DNA of 63,900 nt from Comamonadaceae bacterium PBBC2 (GTDB lineage: Bacteria; Pseudomonadota; Gammaproteobacteria; Burkholderiales; Burkholderiaceae_C). The first letter of the stretch is position 1; each line of letters starts with the position of its first letter. The notes under the pieces were generated by a model that saw nothing but the letters and a program-made list of their open reading frames with translations, had not been told where the DNA came from and did not search any database. The position numbers and the translations under genes are program-made. The stretch is taken from assembly GCA_002255935.1 (NCBI GenBank), contig NKIO01000013.1:1-63900 (forward strand). Reading direction: 5' to 3'. Positions 35,523 to 44,371 of this stretch are shown here, one piece after another.

Positions 35523-36173
35523 TCAACTCTTCTTTTCATTTTCAAACTTTTTATATCTGTGCGGAGAAATTCGTCCAGATGATCGAAATTCACTGTATCT
35601 GTCATCAAGAATCCAGGAAAAATCGCTATCAAAGACATGGCGATGCTTCTTGTTTAAGTTTCCCAAAATTGTGTCGTTTTCAGCCAATCTGTCTTTGATT
35701 GCGAGAAAAATTCTTTGAAGGACATATGTTTCCGACAAAAGGAATTCCATCCTTCCAAACATTGAGTTCGTTGCATCTCCAATTTCGAGATTAAAACTAG
35801 ACACACCGTCCCAAAGTCTAATTTTACGGTGCGAATCAACCAATGGAATCCCCATACTACCTACATACCCGAGTCTCCAATGCACATATGACTGGGCAAT
35901 CTTCTCCATTTTTACGAAGATACTCACCATCATGCCGTTGCGACTCTCAATGGGGTTACCAAAATCAACATACGTGTCGCAAATGGATGTTAGCCATCTC
36001 GTATTGCAAACAGCGCAAATCCTATCGGTCTCGGCCTTTAACAATTTTTCTAGTTTGCCCCAATTGGAATCAGCATCATCATTTCGTCTAATTGATGTGA
36101 TCAAAAATTGAACAGCACTGTTAAGCTGTTCATCGGTATCAATGGTTAAACTGGTCATGGGATTAGCCAACAT
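35523..36173 (-). CDS. Hypothetical protein between KDO and esterase genes
   Basis: A 216-residue protein I do not recognise. No signal peptide or membrane segment. It has an early CAVCNTRWLTSICD stretch with three Cys that could bind metal, and a basic C-terminus (SPHRYKKFENEKKS). The coding region is AT-rich compared with the housekeeping genes. It is in line with the minus-strand operon (59 bp after GSCFA, 108 bp before kdsA). A start five codons later (MTSLTID) is possible. The flanking gaps 35415-35522 and 36174-36232 hold nothing seen. Confidence 0.6.
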   Translation of the reverse strand: MLANPMTSLTIDTDEQLNSAVQFLITSIRRNDDADSNWGKLEKLLKAETDRICAVCNTRWLTSICDTYVDFGNPIESRNGMMVSIFVKMEKIAQSYVHWRLGYVGSMGIPLVDSHRKIRLWDGVSSFNLEIGDATNSMFGRMEFLLSETYVLQRIFLAIKDRLAENDTILGNLNKKHRHVFDSDFSWILDDRYSEFRSSGRISPHRYKKFENEKKS

Positions 36174-36232
36174 TTACCAAAGATCAGAGTTGAGGAGAAT
36201 GGGCTAATTGAAACTAAGGTTTCGTCTGCACA

Positions 36233-37309
36233 CTATTTATCCAACGCGGTCTCATCACACTCCACTTCGACCAAGGCCTCTGCTTGCGCAATGTAGTCGT
36301 CTTTGACCTCGGTGGCTTTGATCGAGGGCACCTCCTCCACAGCTCCACCTGTAGCGTGACGCAAGAACAGGCGCATCACATGCGATACACCTTCTTCAGT
36401 GACACTTCGCAGGTCCTCGGCAAAGTAACGGCCACGCGAAAAGCTGGCAGTTATGATTTCATAAGACGGGAAATAATGCACGTGGGCAAATTTGTGCCGC
36501 AAAGCCTCTGCCGCCACGCGCAATACAGACTTTGAGTAGCTGGTAGCCGACAAAACGTGTGCACCGGGATCAGCGGTGGCCATCAGTGGCACGGGGGACA
36601 CAGTTAACACAATTTTTGCGTTTGGGTTGACTTGCCGCAGGCCCTCAATGAACTCCACCATGTCGACCGTAACCTCAGCCACGTCCTGGTTGTGAAAACC
36701 GTAGCGCTCTGGGTCAAATTGGCCTCCTTCAACTCCCGGGCAAAGGGGAAAGACTGCACCATCAGCCAGGGACCGCCAGCACTCGGTCAAGCCCAGTGTG
36801 AAGACAAATACATCAAGCGACTCAAACATTTGCCGCACTGCGGCCAAATGCTGTGCACGGTCCGCGTGCATCTCCGCCACCGAAATATATCCACCTGGCT
36901 GTACGGTTGGGCGATAAGGGTCCAACACTGAACCATCGGATTCCAGCCAAGCATCTTCGACAGGTTGAAACCGGCCATAGGCGCGCTGAAAGAGCTGCAA
37001 CAACTGGCGGGCTGTGTATATGTTGCCGTACCGTGCTGAGAAAGTGCCATAGTGGTGCCTCTCTAGGACGGCGGGTGGTAGGATCGGGTGCCCTTTTTCC
37101 GCAACATAGTACTGAAACCCTGAGTTCCGCAAATGTCGGGCTATATGTTGGGCAAAACAACTGCCTGCTGTGGCCACCTTGGTTTCGGGGAAGATTTGCA
37201 GGTCAAAAACACCTATCGGGTCAACTTCTGATGGGGCAGGTGCCGCCACCGAACGTTTCCAAAAAGCTTTGTCTGGCAGAGACTTATAGGGATGGGTGTT
37301 AGTAACCAT
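36233..37309 (-). CDS. GSCFA-domain protein (SGNH-like acyltransferase/esterase)
   Basis: A 358-residue protein with the signature TAGSCFAQHIARHLRNSGF near residues 47-65 that names the GSCFA family, and the conserved partner segments VFTLGLTECWRS and LTVSPVPLMAT. The family has an SGNH-hydrolase-like fold and is common in polysaccharide loci, where acyl transfer to or from glycans is suspected. A good GGAG lies 8 bases upstream of the ATG. It is followed by another SGNH-like gene upstream in the operon at 21 bp. Confidence 0.88.
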   Translation of the reverse strand: MVTNTHPYKSLPDKAFWKRSVAAPAPSEVDPIGVFDLQIFPETKVATAGSCFAQHIARHLRNSGFQYYVAEKGHPILPPAVLERHHYGTFSARYGNIYTARQLLQLFQRAYGRFQPVEDAWLESDGSVLDPYRPTVQPGGYISVAEMHADRAQHLAAVRQMFESLDVFVFTLGLTECWRSLADGAVFPLCPGVEGGQFDPERYGFHNQDVAEVTVDMVEFIEGLRQVNPNAKIVLTVSPVPLMATADPGAHVLSATSYSKSVLRVAAEALRHKFAHVHYFPSYEIITASFSRGRYFAEDLRSVTEEGVSHVMRLFLRHATGGAVEEVPSIKATEVKDDYIAQAEALVEVECDETALDK

Positions 37310-37330
37310 TCAATTTCTCCAATTCGTTTG

Positions 37331-38083
37331 CTAAGCTTGCGCGTTCCTGGCAATCGTTTCAATCTGATTGAGTACCGCCACGCCATACGCAGTATTGCCG
37401 TGCGTAGCGTCATTTGCATAAAATGCTGGATCAAGAAACCCGGTGTCACTGAGCGAGTTTTCTGGTGGCGGAAGTAAACCGATACCAAATTCGGTGGTCA
37501 AGTGGCGTAAAACCTCAACCTGCAACCGCCACATCTTCAAGCGCAGCGCCGCAGGCGTTACTCCCTTTTCCAAAAGACCAATCTCGGCAAACTTGGTTTC
37601 AAATCGTCTCAGAATATGTGCTGCATCCTCTTTTGGCGGCGGTGGCGAGAGGTGATAAACCTGACAACGTGCATTAGCCCGCAAATGCTGCATCCGTTTT
37701 CCGTCGCCACCACGGATACCCTTTTCCAAATAGTCCCACATCTGAGCACGCGGAATGGTGGTGCAAAGCCCTTCATCACTGAGTGCTGGGGGGCTGTTTG
37801 ATTCATAGAGATCAAACGGAGTAGGGTGTTGTACCAAGGAAAGTGTCTGATGCTGATTGCCACCGATCGTCGAAATTATCAAATCAGTTGAATCGAGTGC
37901 AGAGATTCGATCAACGATAGCATCAAGACTCAAATCACCGATCATTTTCCCGTTTTTAACGGTTGAATACCGATAGGCCTCGAATTGCACGGCTCCTTGC
38001 TCACTCGTGTCACGTAACTTCAACGCGTGTTTGACTGCATCGGTGTGACTGTCGCCAATAATAAATACTCTTGTTTTGGACAT
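37331..38083 (-). CDS. SGNH-hydrolase-like protein
   Basis: A 250-residue protein without signal peptide. MSKTRVFIIGDSHTDAVKHA holds the nucleophile Ser in a GDSHT block, STIGGNQHQ provides the Asn of block III, and ANDATHGNTAYG near the end the Asp and His. This is the minimal SGNH set. It is probably a cytoplasmic glycan O-acylation enzyme or esterase that acts together with the adjacent GSCFA protein (inference). Confidence 0.75.
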   Translation of the reverse strand: MSKTRVFIIGDSHTDAVKHALKLRDTSEQGAVQFEAYRYSTVKNGKMIGDLSLDAIVDRISALDSTDLIISTIGGNQHQTLSLVQHPTPFDLYESNSPPALSDEGLCTTIPRAQMWDYLEKGIRGGDGKRMQHLRANARCQVYHLSPPPPKEDAAHILRRFETKFAEIGLLEKGVTPAALRLKMWRLQVEVLRHLTTEFGIGLLPPPENSLSDTGFLDPAFYANDATHGNTAYGVAVLNQIETIARNAQA

Positions 38084-38099
38084 TCAACTACCTCAATAA

Positions 38100-39251
38100 T
38101 CAACCCATCAATTTTCTTGCTTTTAATTCTGCATTGGCAAAATCAAGACGATCATCTGGCACATCTTGCGTTCCAACCCAGGCAGCAAAAAGTCGCATAC
38201 CTTCGGCAAGGTCAATACAGGGTTCAAAGCCCAATATGTTTTTCAGCCGGGCATTGTCCGCAAAATTGTGCCGAATATCACCCAGTCGGTACTCAGAGGT
38301 TGTTTTCAGCTTGTGTGTGGCTCCAAAGGCATCACTCAAGTGGCCTGCTATTTCAGTCACAGTGGTCTTTACCCCCATGCCCACGTTCATGGTTTGATTG
38401 ACCGCACCATCAAACAGCACTGCGGCCAAAAAGGCGTTGGCCACGTCCCGGACATGAACAAAGTCGCGCGTCTCAAGCCCATCTTCAAAGATTGGCAGCA
38501 CTTGCCCACGGCGAACCCTTGTTGAAAATATCGACAAAATACCGGTATAAGGGTTGTTGAGCGACTGACCCTCCCCGTACACATTTTGCAAACGCAAAAT
38601 GGCGTAGTCAATACCCAGCGACGTACTAGCGATACGAACCAAATCCTCTTGGGCATATTTGGTGGCAGCGTAGATGGAGGCAGGTCTGGCCGGATCGGTC
38701 TCGCGAGTGGGAACGGGTGTCAGACACGTGCCACATGCGGTGCAAACATGCTCCCACTGGTGGGCAGCAAGTTGCTTGGCGCTGCGGCAATCAGGAAATT
38801 GGCGTATTTCGTCGGCGCAATTTTGGCAAACGTAGGCTCCCTCACCGTAGATCGAACGGCTGGACGCCAACACAATTCGCTTGACTGCGCGGGTACTGTC
38901 GTTGGCCAAAATATCCAGCAGCAATGCCGTGCCGCCGACATTGACATCGTTATAGCGCTTGATTTCGTACATGGACTGACCGGTTCCAGTCTCGGCGGCC
39001 AAATGCACTACAACATCAACTTCTTTCAACGCGGCCCGCAAATCGGGCTCGCTGGTTACGGAGCCTCGAATAAATTCGATCTGCCCGTTGTGCAACCACT
39101 CCAAACCAACTGGCACGGAGCCGTGAACCTGCGGTGAGAGAGGATCAAGGATCCGCACAGACTGCCCGGCGGCCAGCAGCGCCTGTGTCAAATGAAACCC
39201 GATAAAGCCGGCACCACCGGTAATCAATATCTTGCCAACTTTAAAAGTCAT
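38100..39251 (-). CDS. Extended SDR sugar-nucleotide epimerase/dehydratase with Cys4 insert
   Basis: A 383-residue protein. The NAD(P)-binding motif ITGGAGFIGFHLTQALLAAG starts at residue 9; the catalytic Tyr-x-x-x-Lys appears as YAATKYAQEDLV. Between them, near residues 141-170, is an insertion with CQNC and CTACGTCL, a zinc-ribbon-like Cys set. I associate this insert with dTDP-L-rhamnose 4-epimerase-like (WbiB) enzymes; the substrate is not certain. It supplies a nucleotide sugar to the operon's glycosyltransferases. Confidence 0.82.
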   Translation of the reverse strand: MTFKVGKILITGGAGFIGFHLTQALLAAGQSVRILDPLSPQVHGSVPVGLEWLHNGQIEFIRGSVTSEPDLRAALKEVDVVVHLAAETGTGQSMYEIKRYNDVNVGGTALLLDILANDSTRAVKRIVLASSRSIYGEGAYVCQNCADEIRQFPDCRSAKQLAAHQWEHVCTACGTCLTPVPTRETDPARPASIYAATKYAQEDLVRIASTSLGIDYAILRLQNVYGEGQSLNNPYTGILSIFSTRVRRGQVLPIFEDGLETRDFVHVRDVANAFLAAVLFDGAVNQTMNVGMGVKTTVTEIAGHLSDAFGATHKLKTTSEYRLGDIRHNFADNARLKNILGFEPCIDLAEGMRLFAAWVGTQDVPDDRLDFANAELKARKLMG

Positions 39252-39296
39252 ACCGGAAACTCCAAGGTCAAAGAAAACAACTCGGTTGACATTCAG

Positions 39297-39998
39297 CTAT
39301 AGCCGCTGCGCGCAGAACGCCATTCTGGCTTGCTCTTTGAACCACTCTGCTGAAAAATCAACGTCCTGGTACTCCCGGAAATACGGACCACCCACGGTCC
39401 AGTGAACATTTTTGACATCTGCAGGCGGGTCTTTATATTCGCCCACCAGCCAGTTCCAGCGCACATCAAGTTCGCCAATTTGATCATCCTGCAGCCAGCC
39501 AAACCGATGCAAATCCATGGCGCTACCAGTATTGACAAACTCCTTAGTAACCTTTTTGTTGGATTCGTGTCCACAATTCCAAAGCATCACGGAGGACCAG
39601 TTCTTTCTTGGGTATTGATACTGAACAGCATTGAGAAACTTAACCTTGTCGCTTGGCTCATAGTCGTGTTTAACCACGTAGATTGCCTTGCCTGGGTCTT
39701 TATCGACAGCGTCAAAAATCTCGTTAATGTCCGTGCGTAACATCATGTCGCAGTCAAAAAAGATGCCATACCCTTCGTAATTGCACAAGTAAGGCACCAG
39801 AAAACGGCTGAAGGAAAACTCGTTAGATTGCTTCGGATCGCGATCGCGGGTATACGTCTGTTTCAAGTTTGCCAAATTGACTGGAATAATTGCAACAGGG
39901 CGGCTCGATTGCCTGTATATGGAGTGGGCCATGGTGTGCCAAGCAACACTCTCAACGTTATCGAATCCGATAAACACTTTGATGATATCTGAATGCAT
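39297..39998 (-). CDS. GT8-like glycosyltransferase
   Basis: A 233-residue GT-A protein. Signs: KVFIGFDNVESVAWHTMAHS at the N-terminus and GIFFDCDMMLRTDINEIFD with the Asp-x-Asp donor-metal motif. Later WSSVMLWNC and GWLQDDQIGELDVRWN resemble acceptor-side segments. Start MHSDIIKVF is preferred because GGGAG lies 6 bases upstream. Sugar donor unknown. Confidence 0.78.
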   Translation of the reverse strand: MHSDIIKVFIGFDNVESVAWHTMAHSIYRQSSRPVAIIPVNLANLKQTYTRDRDPKQSNEFSFSRFLVPYLCNYEGYGIFFDCDMMLRTDINEIFDAVDKDPGKAIYVVKHDYEPSDKVKFLNAVQYQYPRKNWSSVMLWNCGHESNKKVTKEFVNTGSAMDLHRFGWLQDDQIGELDVRWNWLVGEYKDPPADVKNVHWTVGGPYFREYQDVDFSAEWFKEQARMAFCAQRL

Positions 39999-40034
39999 AA
40001 TATGCTCCCGGTTAAATGACAATAAAAAATGGCT

Positions 40035-42845
40035 TCAATTTAATCCAAAGCCTTTTGACTGGGTTTTCAATTCTCTAGCCTGAGAGATAACATCAAGCAC
40101 TTGCTGACGAAGTCGCTCTATCGAATAGGATTCCGCAAGTTTCTTCTGCGCTTTGATCACTTGGTTGAGTCGTAATTCTGGGTTCAGGGTCAAATACACA
40201 AATGCGTCATACCATTCGTCTTCAGTTGAGGCCAAAATTCCGCAACCATCATCACAACATTCGTCATATACGGTGTCTTTGCTGGCTATAACCGCTGTGC
40301 CAACCGCTGTATATTCAACCCACTTTGTATTCGCCTTCATCAAGTTAAAGTGTATGGTTGTAAGTGGGCATACACCTATGTCCCAGTTTAAATTTGACAA
40401 GCTTTGCAAATAACTCTCGTAACTATCGATCTTGGGCAGTTTTCGTACGCGGTCCTTAAATTCTGCAAGTTCATCAGGTATCTCAATAGTACCGAAAACC
40501 TCAAACTCAACATGCGGAAATTCTCTCATGTACCGAACTATGGCAGGTATGATGGACTCAAAATCGTTCTTGTGGCCGATACCCATGTATCCTATTTTGG
40601 AAACTTCTCTTGCAACAGGGAAAGCGACAATCTGACTGGAGCAATATATATCTCCAGCAACAATCGGTCGTTTAACCTCCAGATCCAGCAACCTTTGCTT
40701 CAGTAATTTCGTGGAACAGTAGACAAGATCGACATTATTCAATTGGAAATTGATCGAGCCGAGTCGAGCTGGACTGTTGTGAAATTTATATTTATCCAAG
40801 CCAATGTCTATGGGGATGTTCAGCAAATCGTCATCAATATGAAAGATTGTCGAAACATTAAATTCCCGAGCCAGTTCTAGGAGTTCCTTAAAATATGGAC
40901 CACTGTAACGACAAAAAATCATTTCAGTCGGACGGTGCAACATTATTTGTTGACGAAGCCAGTCACACACCGTAGCAGCGCCATCTGTTTTCCACTGTTT
41001 ACTTTTAAAAGCTTGTTCAGTAATGATGTTTGACTTGAGAGCCCCTTCCAATAACAATTTGTTAAGGGGCTTCATAAAGCTCAGTTGCAGTGTGGGGATG
41101 ACATCGTTAGCAACATATAGTATTCGATGGGAAACAAGATTGGCAGGCTTCAACTTACCGGTTGTAATATTTTTTAGCTTGGCATAAACGTGGGCGGCCT
41201 TAATTGCCTTTTCAATCGCCAGGTTTGAGCGAATACCAGACTCGGATTGTGATTCTTCTGCGCCTTGTGGTGCTACAGAAATTATCTTTTGTTCACTATA
41301 TCTCTCTCGAAAAAAATCACCCAGCTTTGAGGTCGATGTACAGATTAGTGTGACGTTGCCGAGTAAAAAAATTAAAGTGTCGCGTGACGCTGAATCGGTA
41401 TCCGTTTGGCCTGCGTCGGTCAGATTCGCCTGATGTAGGTCTGAATGATATTCATCTGTATACAAAATACTTGGTATCGAATGCTCACTTGCCCACTGCC
41501 AAATCGATTTTGCGTGCGAACCTGAGTAGTTACAGAAAACAATCAGCGTTGGGTGGAAAGTAAATACTCCCTCCCGCATAGTCTCAAGTGAATGACTTTG
41601 CAGGCCGGTCACGTGCAAAATCTTAACACTGACCGCTTCTGAATCAATTTTGGGCTTTAATGGATTCAGAAAAACTGTTTCAAGAACTTCGTGACCTTCA
41701 CCAACAACGAATACTATTCTTTCTTTTTGGTTTTCTTTTAGATAAGCCGTTGAGTTATTTCTGGTGGAACTCAAAGCCAGTTCGGCGTGATTTGACTTTA
41801 CCTGTTCCTTGGTGAGATCAAGACACCTATTCTTAATGAATGTGTTTTGTTTCGCCAAAAAGGACTCAGGTCGAAGGATTGCAGCATTGGCAAACGAAAT
41901 CCATTCCCTCTCATTTGAGACACGCGTCAAACCATCATAATTGCCTAGATCCATCACGCCATCGGAATCCTGCCACACTGCAACGGGTATGCCCGCAAGC
42001 ACCATATCGATAAGTATCGACGAAGGTGCCGATATACCGTAGGCGTAGGTTGACAAATCAACTTTATAGATCGGAAGATTATTGACGACGACGTTACTTG
42101 TCAATTGAACTTCGTTTTTTAGCGTGTATTGACCTCCAGGATGCGGGCGCAGCGTAATTGGCCTCTCTTTTGAAAGCATTTCTTTGCAAAAGCCCTCAAA
42201 AACTTCGAGAAAGTCTTTTTTAAAGTTACCAGCCACATTTAACCGTGGGGAGTGCATATTTTCACAGACGATACCCATCGTTTTAAGGTCTGTGGTCAGC
42301 TTACTCCGTTCTTTTGTCTGCATGGCAAACGTAGGACCGGTATGGTGCAATTTGTGGAGTTGAGACGGCGCAACTTCAGTCATTTTTTCAGCTGAAAACC
42401 AGCTGCAAATAACATCCGCAGCAAAGGTTACGTTGCGGCCATGTGCGAGATTTTGATCCCTGCTTTGAATAAAACCGACGCATTCAAAACCATGTTGCAA
42501 AGTAACTTTAAGAAACCGACTAGGTGCGATACGGAGTAAGTCGTGAACTTGCTTATGTGTATTTAAGCTTGATTCGCTTGCAGCGATCAAAAGACCTGAC
42601 TTGTTATCCAGCGCTTGCAAAGCTTCCAGTTCATGGCCAAATTCAACGACAACACTGTTTGTCTGAGCTGCAATTTCGTCCAACTCGTGCTGCCACGTGC
42701 CTGCTGAATCGCGTTTTTTAAATGCTTGGGTTACAAGCAATAGCGTTCTCAAGCCAAGTTCTTGATGCGCCATGTAGGCAATTGGCCGAATGACACCAAC
42801 GTCCTGCAGCAGATTGATTACAAATACGATGTAACTATCCTTCAT
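40035..42845 (-). CDS. Two-domain glycosyltransferase, GT-B type
   Basis: A 936-residue protein beginning MKDSYIVFVINLLQDVGVIR, overlapping the upstream gene's stop by 4 bp. Residues 1-390 look like a capsule-type GT-B transferase: LKVTLQHGFECVGFIQSRD, RPITLRPHPGGQYTL and YGISAPSSILIDMVLAGIPV, reminiscent of KpsC/KpsS or CDP-glycerol-transferase-like folds that use an RPHP motif. A middle region (400-560) is not recognised. The last 330 residues are GT1/GT4-like: STIFHIDDDLLNIPIDIG, KIGYMGIGHKNDFESIIPAI and TKWVEYTAVGTAVIASKDTV. Two transferase activities in one chain are likely. Confidence 0.72.
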   Translation of the reverse strand: MKDSYIVFVINLLQDVGVIRPIAYMAHQELGLRTLLLVTQAFKKRDSAGTWQHELDEIAAQTNSVVVEFGHELEALQALDNKSGLLIAASESSLNTHKQVHDLLRIAPSRFLKVTLQHGFECVGFIQSRDQNLAHGRNVTFAADVICSWFSAEKMTEVAPSQLHKLHHTGPTFAMQTKERSKLTTDLKTMGIVCENMHSPRLNVAGNFKKDFLEVFEGFCKEMLSKERPITLRPHPGGQYTLKNEVQLTSNVVVNNLPIYKVDLSTYAYGISAPSSILIDMVLAGIPVAVWQDSDGVMDLGNYDGLTRVSNEREWISFANAAILRPESFLAKQNTFIKNRCLDLTKEQVKSNHAELALSSTRNNSTAYLKENQKERIVFVVGEGHEVLETVFLNPLKPKIDSEAVSVKILHVTGLQSHSLETMREGVFTFHPTLIVFCNYSGSHAKSIWQWASEHSIPSILYTDEYHSDLHQANLTDAGQTDTDSASRDTLIFLLGNVTLICTSTSKLGDFFRERYSEQKIISVAPQGAEESQSESGIRSNLAIEKAIKAAHVYAKLKNITTGKLKPANLVSHRILYVANDVIPTLQLSFMKPLNKLLLEGALKSNIITEQAFKSKQWKTDGAATVCDWLRQQIMLHRPTEMIFCRYSGPYFKELLELAREFNVSTIFHIDDDLLNIPIDIGLDKYKFHNSPARLGSINFQLNNVDLVYCSTKLLKQRLLDLEVKRPIVAGDIYCSSQIVAFPVAREVSKIGYMGIGHKNDFESIIPAIVRYMREFPHVEFEVFGTIEIPDELAEFKDRVRKLPKIDSYESYLQSLSNLNWDIGVCPLTTIHFNLMKANTKWVEYTAVGTAVIASKDTVYDECCDDGCGILASTEDEWYDAFVYLTLNPELRLNQVIKAQKKLAESYSIERLRQQVLDVISQARELKTQSKGFGLN

Positions 42846-44371
42846 TGGCGCACCTCGCCCTTGCTTCGCAATGAGTCGTCGGCAACATGCCACGGTAAGT
42901 GCCTTGACTGCTCTCCATAAAAGCACGTCACGTGAGGGAACAGTACCTTTAATGCATCTACCACTGCACACATGACTACCGGATACGCGGCTGCCTCAGA
43001 ACAAGTAGTTTTCAAAGCAGCCAATGCTTCCACCTGGGCTGCGGCAGCAGTATGTTCAGCGTCCAAAGCTAAGTCGCGGTATTCGACCGATAAAGCATTG
43101 GGTAACAGCAAGGAGCTAAACTTTTTATCTAACCATCCAGCGATCCTTTCACGAATCGCTATATCAAATCCTAGCTTTTGCTGCGAAAAGGTGAAGATTA
43201 CGTCGTACTTCAAACCCGGACGGGAAAATGGACTTGCTACAGAGAGGACTTTGTGTTTCTGGGCAAACTTGTGAACATCCGCCAATATCTCTTTTCCTTG
43301 GATCACGGCGGTACGGCTATCCTTCACGGTTCCAAGGCTGCCGCTTTTTGTGTCATATAAAAAGCGCGTCAGTGCCTCTGCCTCCTTCGTCGTGTCTGCC
43401 ATTTCTCTGAGCTTATCGGCCAGGTCTGAAGTAGTTTCAGCTCGTAAAGCAAGTGCGCCGTTGTGCAGGTCTCGTAAGAACTGCCGGGGATCACGATAAA
43501 TAAGCGGCCCAAAATTTTCATAAAGCGGATACCCGGCAGAGAGCACCTGCACCCCAGCGGACAGCGCTGTCACTGCGCGGTTCATAGATTTAACCCGGCT
43601 AAAACTCTGTGCGTTGACTGGCAAAAAGCTGATGATGCTGCGCGATAGCAATTCACGCTCTCCGGCCTCATCCCATTCTCTTATTGTGTAAGGCGTGGCG
43701 AGGCATCGCAGTGCCGCAAGTGCGTCGGGGGTCATGGCGCGCCGGTTGGTGAGTATCTCCAGCACAACTTCGAAGCCATTGCCACGCAAACGATCGATTT
43801 CACAGCCAAATGCGGCGAGATCCGTCAGACCCAGAGGAAAATTGGGGTTGTCACCCATGCCGAACCAAGCCACGCTGATTTGGCGTTGGGCGCGGGCGAA
43901 ATCCAACTTGCGTTGGAGTGCATCCGCAATGGCGTTTGAATCGATGTCAGGAGCGGGGTCGTTCAGGACATGAACCGGCACGCTCGGCGCATATTGCAGG
44001 CTGATGTCTCGCATGCGGGGGGTGGAGCACAGCACAAAAGCACATTGGGCAACCAGTGCCTTTAGCCAATAACGCAGTCTGGCGAACCGGGGATCTGAAT
44101 TTTGGCTGAAATAGTCATCAAAAAGATCCACTCCGACGATTTTTCCAGCCTGCTTTAGCTGCCGCGCGGTCAAAAGTGACCGCGCGTCATAACACTTGCT
44201 AATCAAATAAATATCGTGGGACCGCAATGCAATATCAGTCAAGTCTTGAATCGGTACAAGATCGAGTTGGTGGCCCATTTGCCGAAGTGCCGGTTCAACG
44301 CGGCTGTATCGAATGCGAACTCCCGCCTGCGCTTCTTGTTCTTTGGTGGGAATCAATACGCAGATCTTCAT
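42842..44371 (-). CDS. Glycosyltransferase, GT-B type, with C-terminal extension
   Basis: A 509-residue protein. The N-terminus MKICVLIPTKEQEAQAGVRI and GVDLFDDYFSQNSDPRFARL, then CSTPRMRDISLQYAP and VHVLNDPAPDIDSN resemble GT1/GT4 enzymes with a short donor region (SFLPVNAQSFSRVKSMNRAV). About 130 C-terminal residues form a separate domain I do not recognise. Overlaps of 4 bp on both sides mean translation is coupled with the 1074- and 936-residue transferases. Confidence 0.68.
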   Translation of the reverse strand: MKICVLIPTKEQEAQAGVRIRYSRVEPALRQMGHQLDLVPIQDLTDIALRSHDIYLISKCYDARSLLTARQLKQAGKIVGVDLFDDYFSQNSDPRFARLRYWLKALVAQCAFVLCSTPRMRDISLQYAPSVPVHVLNDPAPDIDSNAIADALQRKLDFARAQRQISVAWFGMGDNPNFPLGLTDLAAFGCEIDRLRGNGFEVVLEILTNRRAMTPDALAALRCLATPYTIREWDEAGERELLSRSIISFLPVNAQSFSRVKSMNRAVTALSAGVQVLSAGYPLYENFGPLIYRDPRQFLRDLHNGALALRAETTSDLADKLREMADTTKEAEALTRFLYDTKSGSLGTVKDSRTAVIQGKEILADVHKFAQKHKVLSVASPFSRPGLKYDVIFTFSQQKLGFDIAIRERIAGWLDKKFSSLLLPNALSVEYRDLALDAEHTAAAAQVEALAALKTTCSEAAAYPVVMCAVVDALKVLFPHVTCFYGEQSRHLPWHVADDSLRSKGEVRQ

